A DNA stretch of 45,789 nucleotides from Luteibacter sp. UNC138MFCol5.1. GTDB lineage: Bacteria > Pseudomonadota > Gammaproteobacteria > Xanthomonadales > Rhodanobacteraceae. Where the stretch lies: NCBI RefSeq assembly GCF_900110505.1, contig NZ_FODZ01000003.1:266056-311844 (forward strand). The letters run 5' to 3'. Position 1 is the stretch's first letter. Every line of letters starts with the position of its first letter. This document shows, one piece after another, positions 30,224 to 40,373 of the stretch. The notes under the pieces were generated by a model, which was given only the letters and a program-made list of their open reading frames with translations, was not told where the DNA came from and searched no databases. The translations under genes were made by a program, and so were the position numbers.

Positions 30224-32329
30224 TCAGCCCGCGGCGCTTTCTTCCTCGGTGACGGCCTTCATCGACAGGCGGATGCGGCCCTGCTTGTCGACTTCCAGCA
30301 CCTTCACCTTGACGATATCGCCTTCCTTCAGCTTGTCGGAGACCTTCTCCACGCGCTCGCTGGAGATCTGCGAGACGTGAACGAGGCCGTCCTTGCCCGG
30401 CATGATCGTGACGAACGCGCCGAAGTCCATCAGCTTGGCGACCTTGCCCTCGTAGATGCGGCCCGGCTCGACGTCCGAAACGATCTGCTCGATGCGCTTG
30501 CGCGCGGCTTCGGCGGCTTCGCGGTTGACCGAGGCGATGACGACGTTGCCGTCGTCCGTGATGTCGATCGTGGTGCCGGTCTCTTCCGTGATCGAACGGA
30601 TGGTGGCGCCACCCTTGCCGATCACTTCGCGGATCTTGTCCGGGTGGATCTTGATCGTCAGCAGGCGCGGCGCGAACTCGCTCATTTCCGAACGGGCCGT
30701 GCTGATCACCTTCGCCATCTCGCCGAGGATGTGCAGGCGACCGCGCTTGGCCTGGGCCAGCGCCGTGCGCATGATCTCTTCGGTGATGCCGTCGACCTTG
30801 ATGTCCATCTGCAGCGCGGACACGCCATCGGCGGTACCGGCCACCTTGAAGTCCATGTCGCCGAGGTGATCTTCGTCACCCAGGATGTCGGAGAGCACGA
30901 CGAAGTCGTTGCCTTCCTTCACGAGGCCCATGGCGATACCGGCGACCGGCGACTTCAGCGGAACGCCCGCGTCCATCATGGCCAGCGACGAACCGCAGAC
31001 CGAGGCCATCGACGACGAGCCGTTCGACTCGGTGATTTCCGAGACGACGCGGACGACGTACGGGAACTCTTCGATCGTCGGCTTGACGGCCTGCACGCCG
31101 CGCTTGGCGAGGCGGCCATGGCCGATCTCGCGACGCTTCGGGCTACCGACGCGACCGGTTTCACCGACCGAGAACGGAGGGAAGTTGTAGTGGAACAGGA
31201 ACGTGTCCTTCCACTCGCCTTCCGGCGCGTCGATGATCTGCGAGTCGCGCGTGGTGCCAAGCGTGGCGACCACGAGGGCCTGCGTCTCGCCGCGCGTGAA
31301 CAGCGCCGAGCCGTGCGTGCGCGGCAGGACGCCGACGCGCACCGAGATCGGGCGGACGTCGTCGAGCTGGCGGCCGTCGATGCGGACCTTGGTCGACAGG
31401 ACGCCGTCGCGCAGCGTGCGGTATTCCACTTCGCCGAAGGCGGCACCGATGTCGCCATCGGTCCAGCCGTTGGCTTCGGCGTCGGCGGCGATCGCGGTCT
31501 TGACGTCCGACTTCAGCGCGCTGATGACGTCGCGGCGGGCGAGCTTGTCGCGGATCTGGAAGGCTTCGGCGAAACGCGTGCCGACGGCCGCCTTGACGGC
31601 GTCGTACAACGCGGTCTTCGGAGCCGGAGCTTCCCACTTGAACGTCTTCGCGCCGGCTTCGGCGACGAACGCGTTGATCGTGGAGATCGCGGCCTGCATC
31701 TGCTGGTGGCCGAAGACCACCGCGCCGAGCATGACGTCCTCGCTGAGCAGCTTGGCTTCCGACTCGACCATCATCACGGCGCTGGAGGTGCCGGCGACGA
31801 CGAGGTCGAGGTCCGAGGTCTTCAGCTGGGTGGCGGTCGGGTTCAGGATGTACTGACCGTTGGCGTAACCGACGCGGGCAGCGCCGATCGGACCCTTGAA
31901 CGGGACGCCGGCGAGCGTCATGGCGGCCGAGGCGCCGATCAGCGCCGGGATGTCACCGTCGACTTCCGGGTTCAGCGACACGACCTGCGCGATGACCTGG
32001 ATCTCGTTGCGGAACTCTTCCGGGAACAGCGGACGGAGCGGACGATCGATGAGGCGCGAGGTCAGCGTCTCCTTCTCGGTCGGGCGGCCTTCACGCTTGA
32101 AGAAGCCACCCGGGATGCGACCCGCGGAGTAGAACTTCTCCATGTAGTCGACCGTGAGCGGGAAGAAGTCCTGGCCTTCGCGCGCCTTCGGCGCGGCGAC
32201 GACCGTCACCAGGACGACCGTGCCGCCCATGCTGACCATGACGGCACCGGAGGCCTGCCGGGCGATTTCGCCCGTCTCCAGTGTGACTTCATGACTACCG
32301 TACTGGAATGACTTGGTTACTTTCGCCAC
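30224..32329 (-). CDS. pnp: Polyribonucleotide nucleotidyltransferase (PNPase)
   Basis: PNPase, 701 residues, is the phosphorolytic 3'-5' exoribonuclease of the degradosome. Two RNase PH domains (about 1-230 and 310-545, with FNFPP-type motif [11 protein letters not shown] and [18 protein letters not shown]), a KH domain ([20 protein letters not shown]) and an S1 domain ([18 protein letters not shown]) are all present. Translation starts at GTG (32329) with GGAG about 9 bases upstream. It follows rpsO by 30 bases, as in E. coli, where the pnp leader is the site of autocontrol with RNase III. No long hairpin is visible in this short gap, so that mechanism may differ. Confidence 0.98.
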   Translation of the reverse strand: MAKVTKSFQYGSHEVTLETGEIARQASGAVMVSMGGTVVLVTVVAAPKAREGQDFFPLTVDYMEKFYSAGRIPGGFFKREGRPTEKETLTSRLIDRPLRPLFPEEFRNEIQVIAQVVSLNPEVDGDIPALIGASAAMTLAGVPFKGPIGAARVGYANGQYILNPTATQLKTSDLDLVVAGTSSAVMMVESEAKLLSEDVMLGAVVFGHQQMQAAISTINAFVAEAGAKTFKWEAPAPKTALYDAVKAAVGTRFAEAFQIRDKLARRDVISALKSDVKTAIAADAEANGWTDGDIGAAFGEVEYRTLRDGVLSTKVRIDGRQLDDVRPISVRVGVLPRTHGSALFTRGETQALVVATLGTTRDSQIIDAPEGEWKDTFLFHYNFPPFSVGETGRVGSPKRREIGHGRLAKRGVQAVKPTIEEFPYVVRVVSEITESNGSSSMASVCGSSLAMMDAGVPLKSPVAGIAMGLVKEGNDFVVLSDILGDEDHLGDMDFKVAGTADGVSALQMDIKVDGITEEIMRTALAQAKRGRLHILGEMAKVISTARSEMSEFAPRLLTIKIHPDKIREVIGKGGATIRSITEETGTTIDITDDGNVVIASVNREAAEAARKRIEQIVSDVEPGRIYEGKVAKLMDFGAFVTIMPGKDGLVHVSQISSERVEKVSDKLKEGDIVKVKVLEVDKQGRIRLSMKAVTEEESAAG

Positions 32330-32359
32330 TTCGATGTCTCCTCGTCCTGTTCCGGTGGT

Positions 32360-32629
32360 TTAGCGGCGCAGGCCGAGGCGTTCGATCAGGGACTGGTAGC
32401 GAGCGAGGTCGCTCTTCTTGAGGTAGGCCAGCAGCGTCTTGCGCTTGTTGACCATCTTCAGCAGACCGCGACGCGAGTGGTGGTCCTGCTTGTGCGCCTG
32501 GAAGTGATCCTGCAGCGCGGTGATGTTCGCGGACAGCAGCGCGACCTGGACTTCGGTCGAGCCGGTGTCGTTTTCCTTGCGACCGAAGTCCTTGATGATC
32601 TGGCTGGTCTGTTCGACGGTGAGCGACAT
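32360..32629 (-). CDS. rpsO: 30S ribosomal protein S15 (uS15)
   Basis: S15, 89 residues, binds 16S rRNA central domain early in 30S assembly. The sequence is full length and typical ([39 protein letters not shown]; ending IERLGLRR). The ATG at 32629 has GGAAT about 10 bases upstream. A strong leader hairpin at 32656-32706 lies just before it and is a candidate for S15 autoregulation or operon-internal attenuation. Confidence 0.98.
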   Translation of the reverse strand: MSLTVEQTSQIIKDFGRKENDTGSTEVQVALLSANITALQDHFQAHKQDHHSRRGLLKMVNKRKTLLAYLKKSDLARYQSLIERLGLRR

Positions 32630-32655
32630 GTGTATCGATTCCTTAAAAAGCGGAT

Positions 32656-32706
32656 GCGAGACTTGCGCAACCTCAACGACTGCCGATGAAGTTGCGCAAG
32701 CCTCGC
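32656..32706 (-). promoter_or_regulatory. Structured leader of rpsO (autoregulatory or attenuator hairpin)
   Basis: On the minus strand a hairpin with lower stem GCGAG/CTCGC, a one-base internal mismatch and a perfect 10-bp upper stem CTTGCGCAAC / GTTGCGCAAG closes a 19-base loop. Eight to ten bases later comes CTTTTT, so it could terminate transcripts from truB. In other bacteria S15 represses its own mRNA through 5' UTR structures, so this may be such an element. Confidence 0.6.
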
Positions 32707-32772
32707 TTTTGATGAAAGCCGTTAAACGAGCACGTAATTGTAACGTCCTGCGCGTAGCGGCAACAAGCCCGG

Positions 32773-33690
32773 TCAGACGGGCGGCAGGTTGAACCCGCGC
32801 AGGACCCGGAGGATACCGTCCCCGCCCACCTCGCCCAGGGCCATCAGGCGCCCGTCGGCGCCGCGGACGCCGCAACGCCCCGACGATGTACCCGGGCCCA
32901 GCGGCACGGGCTGGCCGAAACCGAGCACGCGCGTCTGTTCGGGGTCGAGATCCACCCGGGGGATATGCGCCAGCCCCGCCTCGACGGGCAGCAGGCAGGC
33001 GTCGAGCGGGTCCGGGCCCGCCTCGGCCGCCTCGCGGAGCTGGTCGAGCGTCACCATGGCGGGCGCCAGGAACGGGTCGACCCAGAGCCGGCGCAGGCCG
33101 GTCAGGTGGGCACCGCAGCCCAGGTTCGCGCCGAAATCGACCGCCAGGCTCCGGACGTAGGTGCCCGAACCGCATTCGACATGGAGGCGGACGGTGTCGC
33201 CCGTCCGCCCGATCACGTCGAGCCGGTAGACGTCGACCTCGCGGGAGGGGACGTCCACCGCCTCGCCGCGGCGGGCGCGGACATACAGAGGAACACCGTC
33301 CTGTTTGATGGCCGAATAGGCGGGCGGAACCTGGACGATGCGGCCGCGCAGCGGCGCCAGCGCGGCGTCGATCGCCGCGTCGTCGAGCTCGGGCACGGGA
33401 CGCGTTTCGACGACCTCGCCCTCGAGATCGGCCGTGGTCGTCGTCTGGCCCAGCTTCACCTCGGCCTCGTACGCCTTCCGCGAGCCCAGCAGCCAGCCGG
33501 CGATCTTGGTCGCCTCGCCGAAGCAGAGGGGAAGCAGGCCCGTGGCCAGCGGGTCGAGGCTGCCGGTGTGGCCGCCCTTGGCCGCTCCGACGAGCCGGCG
33601 CGCCGTCTGCAACGCCTGGTTGGAGCTGAGACCGAGCGGCTTGTCGAGGAGGAGGATGCCGTGGATGTCGCGGAACGAGCGGCGATTCAT
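32773..33690 (-). CDS. truB: tRNA pseudouridine(55) synthase
   Basis: TruB, 305 residues, makes pseudouridine 55 in the T-loop of tRNAs. Catalytic Asp46 lies in [16 protein letters not shown]; other family motifs are [14 protein letters not shown] and [15 protein letters not shown]-terminal PUA-like region follows. I prefer the ATG at 33690 ([11 protein letters not shown]), which aligns with known TruB starts. The in-frame ATG at 33723 would add 11 residues and overlap rbfA by 17 bases. Confidence 0.95.
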   Translation of the reverse strand: MNRRSFRDIHGILLLDKPLGLSSNQALQTARRLVGAAKGGHTGSLDPLATGLLPLCFGEATKIAGWLLGSRKAYEAEVKLGQTTTTADLEGEVVETRPVPELDDAAIDAALAPLRGRIVQVPPAYSAIKQDGVPLYVRARRGEAVDVPSREVDVYRLDVIGRTGDTVRLHVECGSGTYVRSLAVDFGANLGCGAHLTGLRRLWVDPFLAPAMVTLDQLREAAEAGPDPLDACLLPVEAGLAHIPRVDLDPEQTRVLGFGQPVPLGPGTSSGRCGVRGADGRLMALGEVGGDGILRVLRGFNLPPV

Positions 33691-33706
33691 GCGCGAAGGA
33701 TGGCGA

Positions 33707-34078
33707 TCAGGTTTCGTCGGCATCCGCCGGCGGCACGGGGTTCTCGCGCAGCAGGCGCTCGATGCGCTCGCCGGTGTCGACCGACTCGTCGTACTTGAAC
33801 TTCAGCTCGGGCACGCGACGCAGGCGCATCGACCGCGACAGCGTCCGGCGGAATTCGGGGGCGAGCTCTTTCAGGGCCTTGACGGCCTCGGCGGACCGTT
33901 CGGGCATCAACGTGGTGACCCACACGGTGGCCCAGTCGAGATCCTTGGTGACCTCGACGTCGGACACGCTGACCGAGGGCAGCGCGTGGTCGCGCACGGC
34001 GGCGTGGACGAGCAGGCCGATTTCGCGGCGGAGCTCGGCGGACACGCGGTCGGTGCGCTTGAAATCGCGGGAAGGCAT
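33707..34078 (-). CDS. rbfA: Ribosome-binding factor A
   Basis: RbfA, 123 residues, is a KH-fold 30S maturation factor important in late 16S processing and cold adaptation. The sequence begins MPSRDFKRTDRVSAELRREIG and contains the conserved RLRRVPELKFKYDESVDTGERIERLL. It lies in canonical order between infB and truB. The ATG at 34078 has a GGAGTGCCC-type upstream context, with the Shine-Dalgarno possibly GGAGTG. Confidence 0.96.
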   Translation of the reverse strand: MPSRDFKRTDRVSAELRREIGLLVHAAVRDHALPSVSVSDVEVTKDLDWATVWVTTLMPERSAEAVKALKELAPEFRRTLSRSMRLRRVPELKFKYDESVDTGERIERLLRENPVPPADADET

Positions 34079-34118
34079 GGGGAGGGCACTCCGGGAACCA
34101 TTGGCCTGAGGCCAAGAA

Positions 34119-34242
34119 GGAGATGGGAGATGGGAAGTGGGGGCGCATGTACGTGCGCCTGAGGGAGCCGGATACGCCCCGCGGCGCTACCGGTACCGCT
34201 CACGACGCATCCATGCGCCCCCATTTCCCACCCCCCATCTCC
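34119..34242. repeat. Long imperfect inverted repeat between infB and rbfA
   Basis: Arms of 31 bases (34119-34149 and 34212-34242) match at 28 of 31 positions, starting GGAGATGGGAGATGGG and closing CATGCGCCCCCATTTCCC. The spacer is 62 bases. It fills most of the 171-base gap between infB and rbfA in an operon where gaps are usually short. It resembles the intergenic palindromic elements elsewhere in the window in layout but not in sequence. Confidence 0.85.
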
Positions 34243-34249
34243 GCTTTTC

Positions 34250-37126
34250 TTACAACGTGCGGGCCACTTCGATGCGCTCGAAGCACTCGATCTGGTCGCC
34301 GACCTTCACGTCGTTGTACTGCTTCACGGCGATACCGCATTCCATGCCGTTGCGGACCTCGTCCACCAGCTCCTTGAAGCGGCGGAGCGATTCCAGCTCG
34401 CCCTGGAACACCACGACGTTGTCGCGCAGCACGCGGATCGGCTTGGAGCGCTTGACGAAACCTTCGGTGACCATGCAACCCGCGACCGCGCCGAACTTCG
34501 ACGAACGGAACACGTCGCGAACCTGCGCGATACCGATGATCTCTTCGCGGATCTCCACGCCCAGGAGGCCCGAGGCCGCCTGCTTCACCTGGTCGATGAC
34601 GTCGTAGATGATCGAGAAGTAACGGACATCGAGGCCGTTCGTATCGATCACCTTGCGCGCCGAGGCGTCGGCACGGACGTTGAAGCCGATGATCAGCGCC
34701 TTCGAGGCAGCCGCCAGCGTCGCTTCCGACTCCGTGATGCCGCCCACGCCGGACGAGATGACGTTCACCTTCACCAGGTCGTTGCCGATCTGGGTGAGCG
34801 AGTCGCGCAGCGCTTCGACCGAACCCTGCACATCGGCCTTGACCAGGATGTTGAGGGTCTGCTGGCCTTCGCCCTGGCCCATCTGGGCCATGATGTCTTC
34901 CAGACGGTTGGACTTCGACACCAGCCGGTTCTCGCGACGCTTCAGCTGACGCTCGGCCGCGACTTCGCGGGCCAGGCGCTCATCCTTCACGGCGACGAAG
35001 TCGTCACCCGACTCCGGCACGCCCGACAGACCGAGCACCTGCACGGGGATCGACGGACCGGCTTCGTTGACCTGCTTGCCGGTTTCGTCGACGAGCGCGC
35101 GCATGCGGCCGTATTCGACACCGCAGACGACGAAGTCGCCCTTCTTCAGCGTGCCCTGCTGCACCAGCACCGTGGCCACCGGACCACGACCGCGGTCGAG
35201 GCTCGATTCGATCACGACACCCGAGGCGCGGCCGTCGGCCACCGCCTTGAGTTCCATGATCTCGGCCTGGATCGAGATCGCGTCGAGCAGCGCGTCGACA
35301 CCGTCGCCGGTCTTCGCCGAGAGCGGCACGAACGGCGTGTCGCCGCCCCACTCTTCCGGAATGACTTCCAGGTTGGCGAGGCCCTGCTTCACGTTGTCCG
35401 GGTTGGCGTCGGACTTGTCCATCTTGTTGAGCGCGACGATCAGCGGCACCTTGGCGGCGCGCGCGTGCTTCACGGCTTCCTGCGTCTGCGGCATGACGCC
35501 GTCGTCGGCGGCGACCACGAGCACCACGATGTCCGTGGACTGCGCGCCACGCGCACGCATCGACGTGAACGCGGCATGGCCCGGCGTATCGAGGAACGTG
35601 ATGACGCCACGGCTGGTTTCGACGTGGTACGCGCCGATGTGCTGCGTGATGCCACCCGCCTCGCCCGACGCCACCTTGGTACGGCGGATGTAGTCGAGCA
35701 GCGAGGTCTTGCCGTGGTCGACATGACCCATGATCGTGACGACCGGCGGACGCGTGACCTTCTCGCCGTCGAGCTCAACGCTCTGGGTGTGCGAGGCCAG
35801 CGCGGCTTCGGCGTCGTTGTCCGTGGCGCGGACCGGGTTGTGGCCCAGCTCCTCGACGACGAGCGCGGCCGTGTCGTGGTCGATCGTCTGGTTGATGGTC
35901 GCCATGACGCCCATCTTGAACAGCGCCTTGACCACCTCGGCACCCTTCACGGCCATCTTCTGCGCGAGGTCGGCGACGAGGTTGTTGTCGCCGATCACGA
36001 CGTCGCGCACCACCGCGGCGGTGGGACGCGTGAAGCCGTGCGGACCCGTCGGCGCGGAACCGCCACGCGGGACTTCGGCACGACCGCGCACCTTGCCGCC
36101 ACCGCGACGGTTGCCGCCGCTGGAGCGACGCGCGCGATCGGCGTCGGACAGGTGCAGCTCGCCGGCGGCGAATCGCTTGCCGCCCGGCTCGCGCTCGCCA
36201 CGACCGCCGTTACCCGCACCGCCACCGCCGTGCTTCGGACGCGCGGCGCCACGATCGCCCGACGGCGCGGCCGTCGAGGTCGGCGCCGGACGGGCCGCGG
36301 ACGGGCCGGCCGGACGCGCCGCTGCCGCCGGGGCGGGAGCGGGTGCCGGCGCGGGAGCCGGGGGTGGCGCAGGCTTGGAGACCACGCGCTCGCGCTTACG
36401 CGGCTCGTGGATGCGCGGCAGGATCATGCCCAGCGAGCGCGTGTCGAGCTTGGCCGTCTGATGGCCCACGCCATCGTCGCCGGCCGCGGGAGCCGTGGCG
36501 GCCGGGGTCGCCGGCGCCTCGGTGTCGACGGCAGCCGAAGCCTCGGCGCGCGCCTGTTCGGCACGGGCCTGTTCCGCCGCGGCGGCTTCCGCCTGGCGGC
36601 GCGCCTCGGCGGCGGCCTCTTCCTGGCGACGGGCTTCGGCCTCGGCCTGCACGCGTGCCTCTTCGGCCTCGCGGCGACGCTCGGCTTCCTCGTGGCGCTG
36701 GGCCTCTTCGTGCTCGCGCTGGGCCTGCGACTCGGCCAGCTTGCGCGTGGCCTCCTCGCGTTCCGGATCGTGGGACGCGTCTTCCGCGATCGCACTGCGC
36801 TTGACGTAGGTGCGCTTGGCGCGGACCTCGACGTTGACCGTCTTGGCCGGACCGGCGCCACGGCCCGAGCCCGAGTTCACCTTCAGCTCGCCGACCGTGC
36901 GGCGCTTCAGGGTGATCTGGCGCGGCGCCGAGTCGTCCGCTTCCGGAGCCGGCTCGTTCTTGCCATGCGTGCGGCGCAGGAAACCGAGCAGCTTCACCTT
37001 CTCGGTGCTGCTGATCACCTGATCCGCGTTGTTGAATTTCATCCCGGCCTGGTCGAGCTGCCCAAGGAGCTTCTCGACTGGCATTTCCAGGACCTGTGCC
37101 AGTTGTTTGATAGTGACGTCCGACAT
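34250..37126 (-). CDS. infB: Translation initiation factor IF-2
   Basis: IF-2, 958 residues, is the GTPase that places fMet-tRNA on the 30S P site. The N-terminal IF2N domain ([21 protein letters not shown]) is followed by a long charged/Ala-Pro-rich linker (about 115-370, including an Arg/Glu/Ala coiled coil and a PAPAPAPAP run). A second IF2N domain, then the G domain with GHVDHGKTS (about residue 465), DTPGHAAF and NKMD, and the C-terminal tRNA-binding domains complete it. The linker makes it longer than the 890-residue E. coli protein. Internal starts giving a shorter IF-2 form are possible. Confidence 0.98.
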   Translation of the reverse strand: MSDVTIKQLAQVLEMPVEKLLGQLDQAGMKFNNADQVISSTEKVKLLGFLRRTHGKNEPAPEADDSAPRQITLKRRTVGELKVNSGSGRGAGPAKTVNVEVRAKRTYVKRSAIAEDASHDPEREEATRKLAESQAQREHEEAQRHEEAERRREAEEARVQAEAEARRQEEAAAEARRQAEAAAAEQARAEQARAEASAAVDTEAPATPAATAPAAGDDGVGHQTAKLDTRSLGMILPRIHEPRKRERVVSKPAPPPAPAPAPAPAPAAAARPAGPSAARPAPTSTAAPSGDRGAARPKHGGGGAGNGGRGEREPGGKRFAAGELHLSDADRARRSSGGNRRGGGKVRGRAEVPRGGSAPTGPHGFTRPTAAVVRDVVIGDNNLVADLAQKMAVKGAEVVKALFKMGVMATINQTIDHDTAALVVEELGHNPVRATDNDAEAALASHTQSVELDGEKVTRPPVVTIMGHVDHGKTSLLDYIRRTKVASGEAGGITQHIGAYHVETSRGVITFLDTPGHAAFTSMRARGAQSTDIVVLVVAADDGVMPQTQEAVKHARAAKVPLIVALNKMDKSDANPDNVKQGLANLEVIPEEWGGDTPFVPLSAKTGDGVDALLDAISIQAEIMELKAVADGRASGVVIESSLDRGRGPVATVLVQQGTLKKGDFVVCGVEYGRMRALVDETGKQVNEAGPSIPVQVLGLSGVPESGDDFVAVKDERLAREVAAERQLKRRENRLVSKSNRLEDIMAQMGQGEGQQTLNILVKADVQGSVEALRDSLTQIGNDLVKVNVISSGVGGITESEATLAAASKALIIGFNVRADASARKVIDTNGLDVRYFSIIYDVIDQVKQAASGLLGVEIREEIIGIAQVRDVFRSSKFGAVAGCMVTEGFVKRSKPIRVLRDNVVVFQGELESLRRFKELVDEVRNGMECGIAVKQYNDVKVGDQIECFERIEVARTL

Positions 37127-37259
37127 CGTTCTTTATTCTCCGCCGTTCCCGCGCGTAACCATACGTGCCGTCGATGACCCGTACGGCTGCCTCCATCCCT
37201 GGCGGGAAACCTCTCGGCTTCCCTCGAGGCGCCCGTCCAGGGCGCTTCCGGATTCGCGC

Positions 37260-38774
37260 TTAGCCGCCCTTCTCCAGTCGGGCGATCATCGGAGCGCGCG
37301 CGGCCATGATCAGCTGCGAAGCGCGTTCCTCGGTCATGCCTTCGATATCGATCAGTTCGTCGACGGCGAGGTCGCCCAGGTCGTCGAGCGTCTTCACGTT
37401 GCGCTCCGCGAGCGCGAAGGCGGTGGGTTCGTCCATGCCTTCCAGTTCGAGCAGTTCGGCCGCCGGACCGTTCTCGTCGATGCCTTCCTCCACCGCGAGG
37501 GCGTCGGTGAGCAGCGCGTCGCGGGCGCGGGCGCGGAGTTCCTCGACGATGTCCTCGTCGAAGCCTTCCACGGCCAGCAGCTCGCCGGCCGGGACATAGG
37601 CGATTTCCTCGACCGAGGAGAAGCCTTCCGAGACCAGGATGCCGGCGATTTCCTCGTCGACTTCCAGGCGGTCCATGAACAGCTGCAGCGCGGCCTGCTG
37701 TTCGGCTTCCGACTTCGCGGTGACCTGGTCCTGCGTCATCACGTTGAGCTGCCAGCCGGTGAGCTTGCTGGCGAGGCGCACGTTCTGGCCGCCGCGGCCG
37801 ATCGCCTGGGACAGCTTGTCCTCGGCGACCGCGATGTCCATCGAGTGCTTTTCCTCGTCCATGATGATCGACTGGACTTCGGCCGGCGCCATCGCGTTGA
37901 TGACGTACTGCGCCTGGTTCTCGTGCCACAGGATGATGTCGACGCGCTCGCCGTTGAGCTCGTTCGACACCGCCTGCACGCGCGAACCGCGCATGCCGAT
38001 GCACGCGCCGATGGGATCGGTGCGGCTGTCGTGGGCGACGACGGCGATCTTGGCGCGATCGCCCGGATCGCGGGCGCAGCCCTTGATCTCGACGAGACCC
38101 TGGCCGACTTCCGGCACTTCGAGCTTGAACAGTTCGATCATGAACTCCGGCGCGCTGCGCGAGACGAACAGCTGCGGACCACGGATTTCCGACTTCACTT
38201 CGTACAGGTAACCGCGGACGCGGTCGCCGACGCGCGCCGATTCGCGAGGAATCGTCTTGTCGCGCGGAATGAAGGCCTCGGCGTTGCTGCCGAGGTCGAG
38301 GTACACGTTGCCGCGCTCGACGCGCTTGACGATACCGGTGACCAGTTCGCCGACGCGGTCGCGGAAGGCGTCCACGACCTGCTGGCGCTCGGCTTCGCGC
38401 ACGCGCTGCACGATCACCTGCTTCGCGGCCTGCGCGGCGATGCGGCCGAACTCGGCGTTCTCGATCTGGTGCTCGATCCAGCCGCCGACCTCGGCGACTT
38501 CGTCCTCACCGGCCTCGTCCTGGGCGTCCATCAGACGGATCTGGAAGGACGGATCCTCCATCTCGCCGTCGTCCGCGATGATCTCCCAGCGACGGAAGGT
38601 CTCGTAATCGCCGCTGTTGCGATCGATTTCGACCCGGATGTCCGGATCCTCATCGGGGTAGCGCTTCTTGGCGGCCGAGGCCAGCGCCGCTTCCATGGCT
38701 TCGAAAATGACTTCGCGCGGCACGCCCTTCTCGTTGGCGACCGCGTCGACTACCAGCAAAAGTTCTTTGCTCAT
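37260..38774 (-). CDS. nusA: Transcription termination/antitermination factor NusA
   Basis: NusA, 504 residues, binds RNA polymerase and modulates pausing, termination and antitermination. Visible are the N-terminal domain ([21 protein letters not shown]), the S1 domain ([21 protein letters not shown]), tandem KH domains ([32 protein letters not shown]) and two acidic C-terminal repeats (about 365-415, 440-495). The ATG at 38774 has GGGAGTAG about 9 bases upstream. It lies 46 bases after rimP. In E. coli NusA controls its own operon through leader termination, and a leader with two terminators is visible upstream here. Confidence 0.98.
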   Translation of the reverse strand: MSKELLLVVDAVANEKGVPREVIFEAMEAALASAAKKRYPDEDPDIRVEIDRNSGDYETFRRWEIIADDGEMEDPSFQIRLMDAQDEAGEDEVAEVGGWIEHQIENAEFGRIAAQAAKQVIVQRVREAERQQVVDAFRDRVGELVTGIVKRVERGNVYLDLGSNAEAFIPRDKTIPRESARVGDRVRGYLYEVKSEIRGPQLFVSRSAPEFMIELFKLEVPEVGQGLVEIKGCARDPGDRAKIAVVAHDSRTDPIGACIGMRGSRVQAVSNELNGERVDIILWHENQAQYVINAMAPAEVQSIIMDEEKHSMDIAVAEDKLSQAIGRGGQNVRLASKLTGWQLNVMTQDQVTAKSEAEQQAALQLFMDRLEVDEEIAGILVSEGFSSVEEIAYVPAGELLAVEGFDEDIVEELRARARDALLTDALAVEEGIDENGPAAELLELEGMDEPTAFALAERNVKTLDDLGDLAVDELIDIEGMTEERASQLIMAARAPMIARLEKGG

Positions 38775-38820
38775 TGCCGCTACTCCCGTAAGGATGCCCC
38801 GCGGCACCCCGTCGTTTCTG

Positions 38821-39363
38821 TTATTTGGATTTCTTTCCGCCCGTGGGCTTCGGCTGCGGCGCATAGCCGAGGGCCACCCAGTCGGGAACCACGCGGGCGC
38901 TTTCGACGTCCGCATGCTCGAATTCGAACCGGCCCGCTTCGCCCTGCACCACAATGTGCTCGCCGTTTACTTCAACGACGTTGCCCTTGAGGCGGCGACG
39001 GCCGTCGATCGGGGCCTTGAGCACCACCTTGACCTCCTGGCCGGCCACGCGGGCGAACTGCTCCGCCGTGAACAGGGGGCGGTCGATACCGGGCGAGGAG
39101 ACTTCCAGTACATAGTTGCCCGGGATCGGGTCTTCAACGTCCAGGAACGCCGAAAACTCGCGGCTGGCGTCCTCGCAGTCGTTGACGTTCACCTCGGGCG
39201 GGATCTCCGCCGCTTCGCGGCGCTCGCGCTCGGCCTCGACGACGTCGAGGTAGACGCGCAGCGTCTGCTGGCCGTCGACCGGCAGGAATTCGATGCCCAG
39301 AACCTCGAGGCCGCGCTCGGCCACGATGTCGCTGAATCGTTGGGAAAGTGCTTTGGTGTCCAC
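38821..39363 (-). CDS. rimP: Ribosome maturation factor RimP
   Basis: RimP, 180 residues, is needed for 30S assembly. The conserved core is [22 protein letters not shown] ... [36 protein letters not shown] (in segments), with the SSPG motif intact, and a basic C-terminal tail (PTGGKKSK). I take the GTG at 39363 as start because conservation begins soon after it; the frame stays open to 39486 but that part runs through a terminator-like hairpin. The Shine-Dalgarno is weak (AGGT, 5 bases). It is the first gene of the operon. Confidence 0.93.
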   Translation of the reverse strand: MDTKALSQRFSDIVAERGLEVLGIEFLPVDGQQTLRVYLDVVEAERERREAAEIPPEVNVNDCEDASREFSAFLDVEDPIPGNYVLEVSSPGIDRPLFTAEQFARVAGQEVKVVLKAPIDGRRRLKGNVVEVNGEHIVVQGEAGRFEFEHADVESARVVPDWVALGYAPQPKPTGGKKSK

Positions 39364-39394
39364 GTTACCTGCGGTTTTTCCGGTGGCCAGAAAC

Positions 39395-39416
39395 AAAAAA
39401 AGGGCGCGAACGGCCC
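39395..39416 (-). terminator. Second leader terminator, just before rimP
   Basis: On the minus strand GGGC-CGTTCGC-GCCC is followed by seven T (39401-39395), ending 31 bases before the rimP start codon. The stem is short (4-5 bp), but the U tract is long. Confidence 0.6.
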
Positions 39417-39519
39417 ATTCCTTTCGTTCGCCGATGTATCCGACACTTTCCTCCCGCGCGCGCCGCGATGCCCTGACGGCGCTCACAGTCGTGTCGCAGG
39501 ACGCCTCCGTGCGCCCAAC

Positions 39520-39542
39520 AAAAAAGCCTCACGAGGAGGCTT
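39520..39542 (-). terminator. First leader terminator upstream of rimP
   Basis: On the minus strand AAGCCTC / GAGGCTT closes a five-base loop and is followed by TTTTTTG. It lies about 85 bases downstream of the putative operon promoter and 157 bases before rimP. No minus-strand gene lies immediately upstream that would need it, so attenuation of the operon is the likely role. Confidence 0.75.
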
Positions 39543-39619
39543 TCTTGTAAAAAGAAAGTTCCTGAAGCGCCCACCGGTGAGAGGCCGAAACCGTCACCAA
39601 CACCGCTTAAGATTCACTG

Positions 39620-39649
39620 ATTCTATCGTAAAAGCGCACTTCCCTGCAA
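39620..39649 (-). promoter_or_regulatory. Probable promoter of the rimP-nusA-infB operon
   Basis: On the minus strand TTGCAG (39649-39644), an 18-base spacer and TAGAAT (39625-39620). The resulting leader is about 250 nucleotides with two terminator-like hairpins. The whole gap 39364-39740 (377 bases) holds only this promoter, the leader, and the short upstream region of the divergent gene at 39741. Confidence 0.6.
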
Positions 39650-39740
39650 GGTCGCCACTGGCTGCGTCGCAGGACGCCACCAGGCCGAAATCCCTCCGGC
39701 TGGCGCGCTCCATGAGACCGCCGCCACCCATACTGTCGGG

Positions 39741-40373
39741 ATGGACGAAGAAACACCCTACCCCCGCTTCGCCTCCCGTGGCCGTGCTTTCGTCTACGTG
39801 CTGCCCTGCCGGGACGAGGATCTCCTGAAGGTGGGGTTCTCCCGCGAGCCTTTCACCCGGTTCAGCACCCTGCACCGCCGGTTCTTCGACTTCTTCGACC
39901 TGGACCGGGGCCTGCTGCTCGACGCCGGGCGTGTCGCCGAGGCACGGCGGGTGGAACGGCGGCTGATCGAGACCTTCGCCACGCACCAGGCGATGGCGCC
40001 GTTGGTCGTTCCCGACTCGGCGGCGGGCCATACCGAGTGGTTCCGTGGCGCCGCGGAGCCCATCGGTGAGCTGCTCGCCGGGATCGCGGCGACCGACGCG
40101 TTTCCGCTCCAGTCCATCCGGCCCTGGCTCCGCCAGCACCTCGCCGCTCGAGCCGACCTGCTCCACGACTGGTCCCTGCGGCTCCACGAGACGCTCGAAT
40201 GGGCGAGGCACAACGCGCCGGACGATCCCGGCGCCGTCCGGATGCGGCGGGCGCTGCTCGACACACTGGACTTGTTCGCCGCGGCCGGCATCGATCCCTG
40301 CGGGCTGGTGCCGGACGCGGTGGCCGGCTGGTACCGCGACGGCGACCACCGCCGCCTGTTCCCGGCGGCCTAG
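39741..40373 (+). CDS. GIY-YIG-like domain protein of unknown function
   Basis: A 210-residue cytosolic protein. Residues 14-75 (RAFVYVLPCRDEDLLKVGFS..RFSTLHRRFFDFFDL) resemble the T5orf172/MUG113 branch of the GIY-YIG nuclease fold: Y-V-L in the first strand, K-V-G-F-S in the second, then a conserved-type Arg and an Arg/Glu-rich helix (EARRVERRLIETF) and EWF. The rest is helical with no recognised domain. There is no clear Shine-Dalgarno before the ATG. The stop codon overlaps that of the convergent phosphoesterase gene (CTAG). Nuclease activity is possible but unproven. Confidence 0.75.
   Translation: MDEETPYPRFASRGRAFVYVLPCRDEDLLKVGFSREPFTRFSTLHRRFFDFFDLDRGLLLDAGRVAEARRVERRLIETFATHQAMAPLVVPDSAAGHTEWFRGAAEPIGELLAGIAATDAFPLQSIRPWLRQHLAARADLLHDWSLRLHETLEWARHNAPDDPGAVRMRRALLDTLDLFAAAGIDPCGLVPDAVAGWYRDGDHRRLFPAA

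Noticed and set aside
30377-32311. 644-codon open frame antisense to pnp
   Set aside because: The same GC-skew artefact; pnp on the minus strand is certain.
39364-39486. N-terminal extension of rimP by about 41 codons
   Set aside because: The extension crosses the GGGC..GCCC-T7 hairpin, has no Shine-Dalgarno at its GTG, and does not match RimP N-termini.
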